Shown: one piece after another, positions 1 through 5,478 of the stretch
Numbering within the stretch: the stretch's first letter is position 1
Layout of the letters: every line of letters starts with the position of its first letter
The notes under the pieces: model-generated
The model's input: the letters and a program-made list of their open reading frames with translations, nothing else
Told to the model about the DNA's origin: nothing
Database searches by the model: none
NCBI GenBank assembly: GCA_023457325.1
Contig: JAEWLX010000068.1
Coordinates: 1-12,538, forward strand
DNA: 12,538 bases
Source: Bacillota bacterium
GTDB lineage: Bacteria; Bacillota_I; Bacilli_A; RFN20; CAG-826
Direction: 5' to 3'
Program-made: the position numbers and the translations under genes

Positions 1-192
1 ACAACCTACAATGATAATGATGCCGCCGTTGCCGCTAGCGCGGTCGCGATTGCTGACTTGTCAACGGAAACATCAGTTGATGTTACTTTCCGTGCTTGGT
101 TAGAAGGCGAAGATGCTGACACAATCAATGATGCCATCGGTGGCGTCTTCAACATCGATCTTAAGATCTATGGTCTTACTGTTGCTGCCTAA
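1..192 (+). CDS. C-terminal fragment of an exported WLEG-type (TasA/camelysin-like) protein
   Basis: This is the last 63 codons of a gene that begins left of the window; the frame is open from base 1 and ends at TAA 190-192. The fragment is Ala/Asp/Thr-rich and Cys-free. It carries a WLEG segment (W33-L-E-G-E-D) followed by a Gly-Gly and an alternating hydrophobic strand at the C-terminus. The end of the 386-aa protein at 1313-2473 shows the same pattern (WLEG-W-D, then a terminal strand). By my recollection this ending is typical of small secreted proteins with SipW-type signal peptides in Bacillota, the group that includes TasA and camelysin. That family assignment is inference, because the signal peptide lies outside the window. 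A strong terminator directly follows. The uniform codon choice (many GCT/GCC, GTT, ATC) suggests high expression. Confidence 0.6.
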   Translation, partial: TTYNDNDAAVAASAVAIADLSTETSVDVTFRAWLEGEDADTINDAIGGVFNIDLKIYGLTVAA

Positions 193-224
193 TTACTAAG
201 AAACAGCGTACACAAATTTCTCAG

Positions 225-260
225 CCAGGGTTGCTAAAATAGCGACCCTGGTTTTTATTT
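225..260 (+). terminator. Rho-independent terminator of the exported-protein gene
   Basis: The arms CCAGGGT (225-231) and ACCCTGG (245-251) pair perfectly. An inner GCT/AGC stem closes an A-rich loop, and the run TTTTTATTT follows. It lies 33 nt after the stop codon at 192. Confidence 0.93.
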
Positions 261-356
261 ACATCGCCCGAAGTGGTGTATGAAAATTTCATAAAATATA
301 ATAGTTGAATATTTATTTAGTTACATATTGCCTAGTCTTTATCGGCAAAATTACAT

Positions 357-385
357 TTGACACTCTTAATTATTTCGCATAATAT
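357..385 (+). promoter_or_regulatory. SigA-type promoter of the 125-aa membrane protein
   Basis: A perfect -35 TTGACA (357-362) is followed after 17 bp by TAATAT (380-385); CATAAT at 378-383 is an overlapping alternative with a 15-bp spacer. The predicted start is near 392, about 35 nt before the ATG at 427. In the rest of 193-426 I see only the terminator and AT-rich sequence. Confidence 0.65.
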
Positions 386-426
386 GATTGTGATATACAT
401 TTTTTGTATTTAGAACGGGGATTTTT

Positions 427-804
427 ATGGATAAAACTGAAAATAAGTTTAAACTACCAAGCTGGCTCAATTTGGCCCTCATTATTGGAGAAATTGTCTT
501 AACTGTTTTTCTTGTTACGGTTTCAATTATCGCAATGGTGACCCTTGGAAACGCAACGGGATTTATTAAATGGTTACAACTTAACCCTTTATGGTTCTTC
601 ATTTTAATCGTTTTCCCGTTAATCGTTTTATTCCTCGTAAACGTCTTCTTATTAATTAAGGCCGTCAATGGTCAAAAAGATAAATCATTAGGAACTGCTG
701 GCATGAGCCAAGAACAATTGTTAGAAGAAGCAAGACGTCAAGCTCGTGAAGAATTAGCGGCCGAAATGAACAAAGATGCCGCTCAAGATAATAGCGATAA
801 ATAA
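427..804 (+). CDS. Small two-helix membrane protein of unknown function
   Basis: 125 aa, family not recognised. Two hydrophobic helices (about residues 15-40 and 55-80) are joined by a short loop containing FIKWLQLNP. After them comes a polar, charged helix (about 92-117; SQEQLLEEARRQAREELAAE) and an Asp/Lys-rich end. The lack of a signal peptide cleavage site and the charged tail suggest a helical-hairpin membrane protein with a cytoplasmic C-terminal helix. The ATG at 427 is preceded by a purine-rich GGGGA (417-421) as a modest ribosome site. The gene has its own promoter and terminator, so it is probably monocistronic and not part of the downstream operon. An antisense reading frame over the same bases (366-668) has no support. 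Confidence 0.85.
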   Translation: MDKTENKFKLPSWLNLALIIGEIVLTVFLVTVSIIAMVTLGNATGFIKWLQLNPLWFFILIVFPLIVLFLVNVFLLIKAVNGQKDKSLGTAGMSQEQLLEEARRQAREELAAEMNKDAAQDNSDK

Positions 805-827
805 GTTACAAAGATATTAGACTAAAT

Positions 828-852
828 GCCACACAACATTGTGGCTTTTTTT
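828..852 (+). terminator. Rho-independent terminator of the 125-aa gene
   Basis: GCCACA (828-833) pairs with TGTGGC (840-845) around a 6-nt loop, and a run of seven T follows directly. It begins 23 nt after the stop at 804. Confidence 0.9.
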
Positions 853-887
853 ATCATAAATGATGTAAATGCTTATTATAAAATAAT

Positions 888-912
888 AAGGAAACAGTGT
901 TAACCGTTTGTC
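888..912 (+). repeat. Copy 1 of a 25-nt motif shared with the second EAL transcription unit
   Basis: Bases 888-912 match 8710-8734 at 20 of 25 positions without gaps. Both begin AAGGAAAC, have GT then TTAA in the middle, and end with TTGTC. In copy 1 the core reads AAACAGTG-TT-AACCGTTT, two imperfect 8-mers with 10-bp periodicity, as for a dimeric regulator. The copy sits about 75 bp upstream of the -35 of the riboswitch promoter. A weaker promoter-like pair, TTATCA (851-856) and TATTAT (874-879) with a 17-bp spacer, lies just upstream, so the motif could instead be at the start of a longer transcript. No regulator is identified. Confidence 0.5.
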
Positions 913-917
913 TTACC

Positions 918-941
918 ATGCGCGACTATACGCACGCGCAT
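918..941. repeat. GC-rich inverted repeat upstream of the riboswitch promoter
   Basis: ATGCGCG (918-924) and CGCGCAT (935-941) are perfect 7-bp inverted arms around a 10-nt spacer. They stand out from very AT-rich surroundings. No T-run follows, so it is not a terminator. It lies 45 bp upstream of the -35 box, a position suited to an activator or repressor site. Its function is unknown. Confidence 0.5.
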
Positions 942-986
942 AATACGAGAAAATGAACGATTATCACAAAAAATGAAACAAAATGC

Positions 987-1015
987 TTTACACATAATTT
1001 TACATTCGTTATAAT
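987..1015 (+). promoter_or_regulatory. Strong SigA-type promoter driving the c-di-GMP riboswitch operon
   Basis: TTTACA (987-992; 5 of 6 to consensus) is followed by a 17-bp spacer and a perfect TATAAT (1010-1015). The predicted start at about 1021-1023 falls just upstream of the aptamer. The mRNA leader before the first gene is therefore about 290 nt. Confidence 0.88.
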
Positions 1016-1024
1016 TTGTAATGC

Positions 1025-1096
1025 AAAAGGCAAAACTAAAGAAATTTAGTGACGCAAAACTATAGGGCCTTCTAAACGATGGTAGCCAGTTGCCAA
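1025..1096 (+). promoter_or_regulatory. Cyclic-di-GMP-I (GEMM-I) riboswitch aptamer
   Basis: Recognised from the ordered GEMM-I signature. AAAAGGCAAA (1025-1034) is followed by a perfect hairpin ACTAAA-GAAA-TTTAGT (1035-1050) with the typical GNRA tetraloop. Then come the invariant GACGCAAA (1051-1058), a second stem with GGGCCT (1065-1070), and GGTAGCCAG-TTGCC (1081-1094). CTAT (1060-1063) can pair with GTAG (1082-1085) to close the second stem, and GGCAA (1029-1033) is complementary to TTGCC (1090-1094). Both G residues of GGCAAA are kept, which favours c-di-GMP over the variant cGAMP-type aptamers, though alignment is needed to fix the discriminating position. It controls a downstream EAL phosphodiesterase, consistent with c-di-GMP sensing. 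Confidence 0.93.
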
Positions 1097-1154
1097 CAGA
1101 ATAAGACGACTAATCAATTCTGGGCAATTCTTGGTTAACATCGTTTTATTTCTT
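1074..1154 (+). terminator. Riboswitch expression platform: terminator overlapping the aptamer
   Basis: AAACGATGGTAGCCA (1074-1088), the 3' half of the aptamer, pairs with TGGTTAACATCGTTT (1132-1146) with one mismatch and one G-U pair. The stem continues inward as TTGCC (1090-1094) with GGCAA (1123-1127), and CAGAAT (1097-1102) with ATTCTG (1117-1122). The T-rich run TTTTATTTCTT (1144-1154) follows. This long terminator needs the same GGTAGCCA and TTGCC bases as the ligand-bound aptamer, so the two folds exclude each other. Inference: c-di-GMP binding blocks termination and turns the operon on. Confidence 0.82.
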
Positions 1155-1290
1155 AGAGGGACTCCTAACTTGCGTAAGTATTGTTAGTGAGAATGGCATG
1201 ATCACTGACGACCAAGGCGAATAATGGCCGCCTAAGTCACGAGGTGAATAACAAACATCAGACGATGTCTTATTTAAGACTACGCAAAAA
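1155..1290 (+). other. Additional structured 5' leader of unknown role
   Basis: About 140 nt lie between the riboswitch terminator and the ribosome site, with no reading frame that I trust. They hold several possible hairpins. CTAAC/GTTAG (1164-1168 with 1183-1187) encloses ACTT-GCGT-AAGT. A compact element has CAC and TGAC (1203-1209) pairing with GTCA and GTG (1236-1246), and AGGCG (1215-1219) pairing with CGCCT (1229-1233). GTCTT-ATTT-AAGAC (1267-1280) lies just before the Shine-Dalgarno. I do not recognise a known riboswitch class; it resembles neither a c-di-GMP-II aptamer nor a group I intron core. Confidence 0.45.
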
Positions 1291-1295
1291 TACGG

Positions 1296-1304
1296 AAAGG
1301 AGGT
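1296..1304 (+). promoter_or_regulatory. Strong ribosome binding site that selects a TTG start
   Basis: AAAGGAGGT (1296-1304) is near-perfectly complementary to the 16S 3' end and lies 8 nt before TTG at 1313. No ATG or GTG in frame is as well placed, so this site decides the start of the 386-aa protein. Confidence 0.85.
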
Positions 1305-1312
1305 AATCGAAG

Positions 1313-2473
1313 TTGCATAAAATCAATCTCGAGAACGAACTCGCCGATAATCGCAAACGCAAAAAGCGGTCAGTACTATGGGCTACAATTTCTTCGAGTG
1401 CATTAGCAGTCTTCGTAATTATCTCTTATTTGGGTTATACGGTTGGCGAATATTTAGCTAACGTAACTACTATCTGGTTTGATGATGCTTCTAAAGTGGC
1501 AGGAATTACTGAAGTTGGTTTCAGAGTACCGACAGCCATTCCCGCCACCGAACAAGACAAATATGGACTTGTTAGCGACAATTATGGACTGGGAGGAAGT
1601 GGTTTCGTTTATTGGACGAACAACTCCGTATCAGGCCAGACGCTACGCTTCATTATCAGCCATAGCGGTTACTCAGCAAATAACACAGTAACACCTATGA
1701 CGTCCAAGCGGTTTACGAAAGGAAGTCCAATCAACCTTTATGCTGAGCCCCCGTACAATAGCGTATCTCCGCACGCTGAGCAAAACACGCTCGCGTCTAA
1801 AGACGACTATATTCAGTTTACTATCCTGCTACGCGTCGCCCAAAAGGTGTCAGAAACGCAAACGACTGGACTGGCCGATTACGGCATCTTTGTCGGTAAA
1901 GACATTCAATTTTATGGGAATAACGAAATTACAAAAGCATTACGCTTCGGTTTTGAAAGCTCTTCAACTTCTGACATTATTAGTCCCGGCCGTAGCACTA
2001 ACGGAACAATTGCCGTCGGGGGACGACTCGACTTGGACCGAAACGGCTTTTATGACACTACACCAGAAGGCGCAAGACTCGATCCTGAACAACCAGAAGG
2101 AGCAAGATATGAAGTTGCCTATGGCGACTTTATTAATCCCTTAATTGACAGTGATTGGGGTCTAGTTACTACAGAAGAAATTCCTGCTCCTTTTGAGGAA
2201 GAAGAATTATCATTTTATAACGCGAAATCCGCGGTCGGAGTGCGCCCGCTAGTTAATTACATAGCGGCTGAACAGGAGTATACGACTTTCTCAGCTTATA
2301 CTTCGGAAAATGACGACGGACTTCCAATGGCTATGACCGATGATAAAGGCGTAGCTGAGATCAAAATAAAAATGTGGCTAGAAGGATGGGATCCCCTTTC
2401 CGGAGATCGCCTTCGCGATAAATCGTTTGGCGCAAACTTGCGCTTTGTGGCTGCATCAAGTACAGATATATAA
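1313..2473 (+). CDS. Exported WLEG-type surface or matrix protein, first gene of the c-di-GMP operon
   Basis: 386 aa with a TTG start. The N-terminus is a signal or anchor: basic RKRKKR (14-19), then a hydrophobic helix (about 20-41), then YTVGEYLANVTTIWFDD, which resembles the cleavage region of SipW-type signal peptides. The rest is a Cys-free, beta-type polar sequence rich in Ser, Thr, Asn and Tyr. D240-L-D-R-N-G-F-Y-D248 matches the spacing of an EF-hand or dockerin-type calcium loop. The C-terminus has WLEG (355-358) and a final hydrophobic strand, as in the fragment at 1-192. A SipW-type peptidase is encoded in the same operon, which makes this a likely substrate. A matrix, fibre or surface role is inferred from the c-di-GMP control and SipW link; no enzymatic motif is visible. 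Fifty bases without a terminator separate it from the next gene. Confidence 0.75.
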   Translation: MHKINLENELADNRKRKKRSVLWATISSSALAVFVIISYLGYTVGEYLANVTTIWFDDASKVAGITEVGFRVPTAIPATEQDKYGLVSDNYGLGGSGFVYWTNNSVSGQTLRFIISHSGYSANNTVTPMTSKRFTKGSPINLYAEPPYNSVSPHAEQNTLASKDDYIQFTILLRVAQKVSETQTTGLADYGIFVGKDIQFYGNNEITKALRFGFESSSTSDIISPGRSTNGTIAVGGRLDLDRNGFYDTTPEGARLDPEQPEGARYEVAYGDFINPLIDSDWGLVTTEEIPAPFEEEELSFYNAKSAVGVRPLVNYIAAEQEYTTFSAYTSENDDGLPMAMTDDKGVAEIKIKMWLEGWDPLSGDRLRDKSFGANLRFVAASSTDI

Positions 2474-2523
2474 AATGATTATGACACGCATCAATTGCGA
2501 TAGGATTTATAGGTAAAAAATAA

Positions 2524-4050
2524 ATGAGTGCATTCTTTAACTTCATACGCGAAACATTCGAAGCGGTATTCAGAAATATCGGTCGTTTTTTCGTAACTGT
2601 CTTTGCGGAACCTTGGATTGGAGCCGGAAGTGACTTTGGTGAATATAGTCTCATTTTCTCAACCTATAATGGACAATTTGGGGCAGGGGGATGGATTTTA
2701 TATGTAATTTTCATCATTCTTGTTCTTGCTTTGCTTGCCTCACTTGGCTACTTTGCTTATTACATAATCCGTAAGGCAATTGTTTTGAATAATCGCCGCG
2801 TCAGCAAAGAACGTTTACTAGAAGAAGTGCAAAAGCTTAATAAAGAACTTTTTATCGCCATTCAAGAAAAGAATGAAATTCTTAAACTCAAATCCGAATC
2901 TTTTGGTCTTAACGCACCAGGACAAGCAGGTCTTGAAGGTGATGACGATCGTCGGGTGATGGAGGCTTTTCCTAAATTAGGAGCCATTGATAAGAAATAC
3001 GCAAACGGCGAAGAAGCATTGATAGTTCCGCCATCTGATATTGGTTTAGGTTTACAGGATTTAGTCATTCGCTTTCAGAAATTTGCTGCCTCGCAACTTG
3101 GTCTTCACTATGATTTACATGTTATTCGCACGATATTTTCGGCTTTGGGAACGACAAAGTTTATTATTTTAGAAGGTATTTCTGGTACTGGTAAAACATC
3201 ATTGCCTTATGCGATTGGTAAATTCTTTAAACGAGATGTGACAATTTGTTCGGTTCAACCTTCGTGGCGTGAACGGACAGAAATGTTAGGTTATTTTAAT
3301 GAATTCACGAAGAAATTTAATGAAACTGAATTCTTACGCGCCTTGTATGAAGCGACATATCGTGAAGATAATAATCTTATTATCCTCGACGAGATGAACC
3401 TCGCTCGTATCGAATATTATTTTGCCGACTTCTTATCGATTATGGAAATGCCAGTTCACAACGAATGGAAAATTGAAGTGACTCGTACCCCGGATAATAT
3501 GAATCCGAAAAAGTTAGAAGGCGGTAAATTGTTATTAACACAAAATGTCTGGTTTGTCGGTACGGCTAATAATGATGATTCAACCTTTACAATTACCGAT
3601 AAAGTTTATGATCGCGCTATTAGCATTACCTTAAATGACAAAGGCGATTCGGTAGATACCGAATATACGGAAGGTGTTGTTATGCCTTATGCCTATTTCG
3701 CTCGCCTTCATGAACAAGCCTTAACAAATTATCCCATCAGCAAAACATCTTTAGTTAAATTTGATCGACTTGACAAATTCGTTACCGAAAAATTTCGCAT
3801 TGCTTTCGGTAATCGTATTTTAAAACAAATGCGGACTTTCGTGGCTAGCTTTGTGGCTTGTGGCGGTAAAGAACTCGATGCCCTCGATTTCATGTTCGCC
3901 TCCAAGGTATTAAAGAAATTCACGAGTTTAAACCTCGCCTTCTTACACGATGAACTTAATGATCTTGCAAGTGAACTTGATAAAATTTTCGGCAAAGGAG
4001 CCTTCTGGCAATCACAAAAGGTTATCGCAGATTACTTGAAAATAAGCTAG
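2524..4050 (+). CDS. Membrane-anchored McrB/MoxR-like AAA+ ATPase
   Basis: 508 aa. The N-terminus has an amphipathic aromatic stretch (1-30), a transmembrane helix (about 56-82) and a charged coiled-coil linker (about 92-126). The C-terminal half is an AAA+ domain: Walker A GISGTGKTS (218-226), Walker B LIILDEMN (285-292; D289, E290), sensor-1 region GTANND (346-351) and a VYDR segment (361-364) where McrB-like proteins carry the arginine region. The DEMNLAR motif and the 'VGTAN' strand are typical of the McrB/MoxR branch. McrB proper is a soluble GTPase with a DNA-binding N-domain; the MNxxNxxD GTPase motif is not visible and a membrane anchor replaces the DNA-binding domain. The next gene encodes a DUF2357/McrC-N-like partner, mirroring the mcrB-mcrC order. 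The start ATG has only a weak AGGT (2511-2514) site. Role inferred: ATP-driven remodelling of an envelope complex, not restriction. Confidence 0.85.
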   Translation: MSAFFNFIRETFEAVFRNIGRFFVTVFAEPWIGAGSDFGEYSLIFSTYNGQFGAGGWILYVIFIILVLALLASLGYFAYYIIRKAIVLNNRRVSKERLLEEVQKLNKELFIAIQEKNEILKLKSESFGLNAPGQAGLEGDDDRRVMEAFPKLGAIDKKYANGEEALIVPPSDIGLGLQDLVIRFQKFAASQLGLHYDLHVIRTIFSALGTTKFIILEGISGTGKTSLPYAIGKFFKRDVTICSVQPSWRERTEMLGYFNEFTKKFNETEFLRALYEATYREDNNLIILDEMNLARIEYYFADFLSIMEMPVHNEWKIEVTRTPDNMNPKKLEGGKLLLTQNVWFVGTANNDDSTFTITDKVYDRAISITLNDKGDSVDTEYTEGVVMPYAYFARLHEQALTNYPISKTSLVKFDRLDKFVTEKFRIAFGNRILKQMRTFVASFVACGGKELDALDFMFASKVLKKFTSLNLAFLHDELNDLASELDKIFGKGAFWQSQKVIADYLKIS

Positions 4051-4069
4051 GAGGAGATGACATAACGCC

Positions 4070-5476
4070 ATGGCTGCACCAAAAAAGCATGCTGATCTAA
4101 GCTCTCCTCAAATGATCGGTAAATTAAAAAATAAGTATGTAACGCGTCTTGAACGTCTTGTCGCAAATGACGCGGATTTTCTTTTATTGCTGGAAACTTT
4201 TGCAAACGCGAAAAATACTTTCGCCGGCCTTTCTCGTCGTGAAGTCAAATCATATTCTGAGGACTTTATTATCGAGATTGAAAACACAATTCCTTCATTA
4301 GAAGCTATCGTTAATGATCCCCATCGTTTTATTAAGGAAGAGGCTGAAGTTGTCGGTGTTGAAAAAGCTCGAAAAATAACCCATCGTTCAATTGAACATA
4401 TGGCCCAACATACTGAAAATATTCGCTCCGTTGGCTCCGATGGTTCAGTCGATCCTAAAAAAGTTCTTAATATGTTTATCGATGATGAGTTAAAAATCTA
4501 TGAGAACCGCTTTATTATGACGCTTGTTCGGCGCTTACAAACTTTTATTGAACTAAGATATCAATACATTTCTGAGCACAGTGATACGCGCAATAGTGAT
4601 GTTGTCAGCATGAGTTCTGAAGTAAAGATTGGCGATGTTACATATGAGTATGAGACAAAAATGAAGATCATTGTCCCCTCAGATGATGATGGTCATCGCG
4701 CTTTAAACCAGGACTTACTAGAGCGTTTATTGTCGCTTAGAAAAAGAATTACTTTCTTATCGACATCGCGCTTTATGCTAGAAATGCGTAAAGCTACACC
4801 AGTGGCAGATCCTGTACAACAAACAAATATTATGCGTCTTAACTTTGATTATCAAAACGCCTATCGTCTTTGGACTTTCATATCTCGATATGATGTCTTA
4901 GGTATTAATTACAAATTCTCCCAACAAAAAATCGATTTCGACAAAACATATTTAACGTACTTGAATTTGAATGCAGTTGCTTCATATTTAACTTTTAAAA
5001 CGGAGCACTCTCTATTACCTGACAAAGACACAAAGGTTCATTTATATAAACCTCGTTTTAAGGAAATTAAACTTGATTATGACATGAGCGATGAGCGTTT
5101 AATCGGCGGTGGTTTATCTTTTGGTATCGATGCCAAAAAAGAGACGCCTGCTCAAATTGAAGCACGACTCAAAAAGAAACAACAAGCCGAAGAAAGACGA
5201 CGCAAGCGCGAAGAAGCGAAACAAAAAGCTAAAGAACTAGCTATTCAAAAGCGCGCAGAAGCGAAAAAGATCGCCGCCCAACGCGCTATCGAAAAGAAGG
5301 AAAAAGAAAAGCAGCGCAAATTGGCACTACAAGAAAAGAAGCGTTTGGCCGCTATCGCTGCTTATAAAAAGAAAGAGCAAGAACGGATTAGGAAAGATGA
5401 GGAGCGAAAGCTAGAAAAAGCTCGCGAACAAGTTCGTCTTCTTGCGGAAAAACGCCGGAAATCGGAAAACAAATAG
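4070..5476 (+). CDS. DUF2357/McrC-N-like partner protein with long charged helical tail
   Basis: 468 aa. The body (1-350) is predicted soluble and mixed alpha/beta. The segment YENRF (144-148) followed by a long helix (to about 165), and the later stretch with DYQNAYRLWTFISRYD, resemble the DUF2357 domain found N-terminal in McrC-type proteins that pair with McrB-like ATPases; this match is from memory and moderate. The usual PD-(D/E)XK nuclease part is absent. Residues 355-468 instead form an extremely Lys/Arg/Glu/Ala-rich stretch with no helix breakers, predicted to be a coiled coil or single alpha helix. AGGAGGAGATGA (4049-4060) supplies the ribosome site at unusually long spacing to ATG 4070; no other in-frame start fits. 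It lies 19 nt after the ATPase gene and 2 nt before the signal peptidase gene, so tight co-expression is likely. Confidence 0.6.
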   Translation: MAAPKKHADLSSPQMIGKLKNKYVTRLERLVANDADFLLLLETFANAKNTFAGLSRREVKSYSEDFIIEIENTIPSLEAIVNDPHRFIKEEAEVVGVEKARKITHRSIEHMAQHTENIRSVGSDGSVDPKKVLNMFIDDELKIYENRFIMTLVRRLQTFIELRYQYISEHSDTRNSDVVSMSSEVKIGDVTYEYETKMKIIVPSDDDGHRALNQDLLERLLSLRKRITFLSTSRFMLEMRKATPVADPVQQTNIMRLNFDYQNAYRLWTFISRYDVLGINYKFSQQKIDFDKTYLTYLNLNAVASYLTFKTEHSLLPDKDTKVHLYKPRFKEIKLDYDMSDERLIGGGLSFGIDAKKETPAQIEARLKKKQQAEERRRKREEAKQKAKELAIQKRAEAKKIAAQRAIEKKEKEKQRKLALQEKKRLAAIAAYKKKEQERIRKDEERKLEKAREQVRLLAEKRRKSENK

Positions 5477-5478
5477 CC

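Noticed and set aside
261..356. Possible additional promoter or operator around TGAAAATTTCATAAAATATAAT
   Set aside because: It is AT-rich with a near-palindrome but no matching -35 or gene nearby; the promoter at 357-385 explains the downstream gene better.
366..668. Antisense reading frame of 100 codons over the small membrane protein
   Set aside because: It is a shadow of the hydrophobic 125-aa gene, has no ribosome site, and the plus-strand gene has its own promoter and terminator.
1151..1164. Short resemblance to a conserved eukaryotic 18S rRNA helix (TTCTTAGAGGGACT)
   Set aside because: The match is only 14 bases with no flanking rRNA similarity and sits in an mRNA leader; most likely chance.
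1155..1290. Group I intron or c-di-GMP-II aptamer (tandem riboswitch) in the leader
   Set aside because: I could not find the conserved group I core (a sequence like AAGATATAGTCC) or class II aptamer motifs, and there is no second GACGCAAA-type aptamer.
2524..5476. A McrBC-type restriction or other phage-defence system
   Set aside because: The ATPase is McrB-like and its neighbour DUF2357-like, but there is no PD-(D/E)XK nuclease, no DNA-binding N-domain and no modification enzyme. The ATPase is membrane-anchored and lies in a SipW/c-di-GMP operon.
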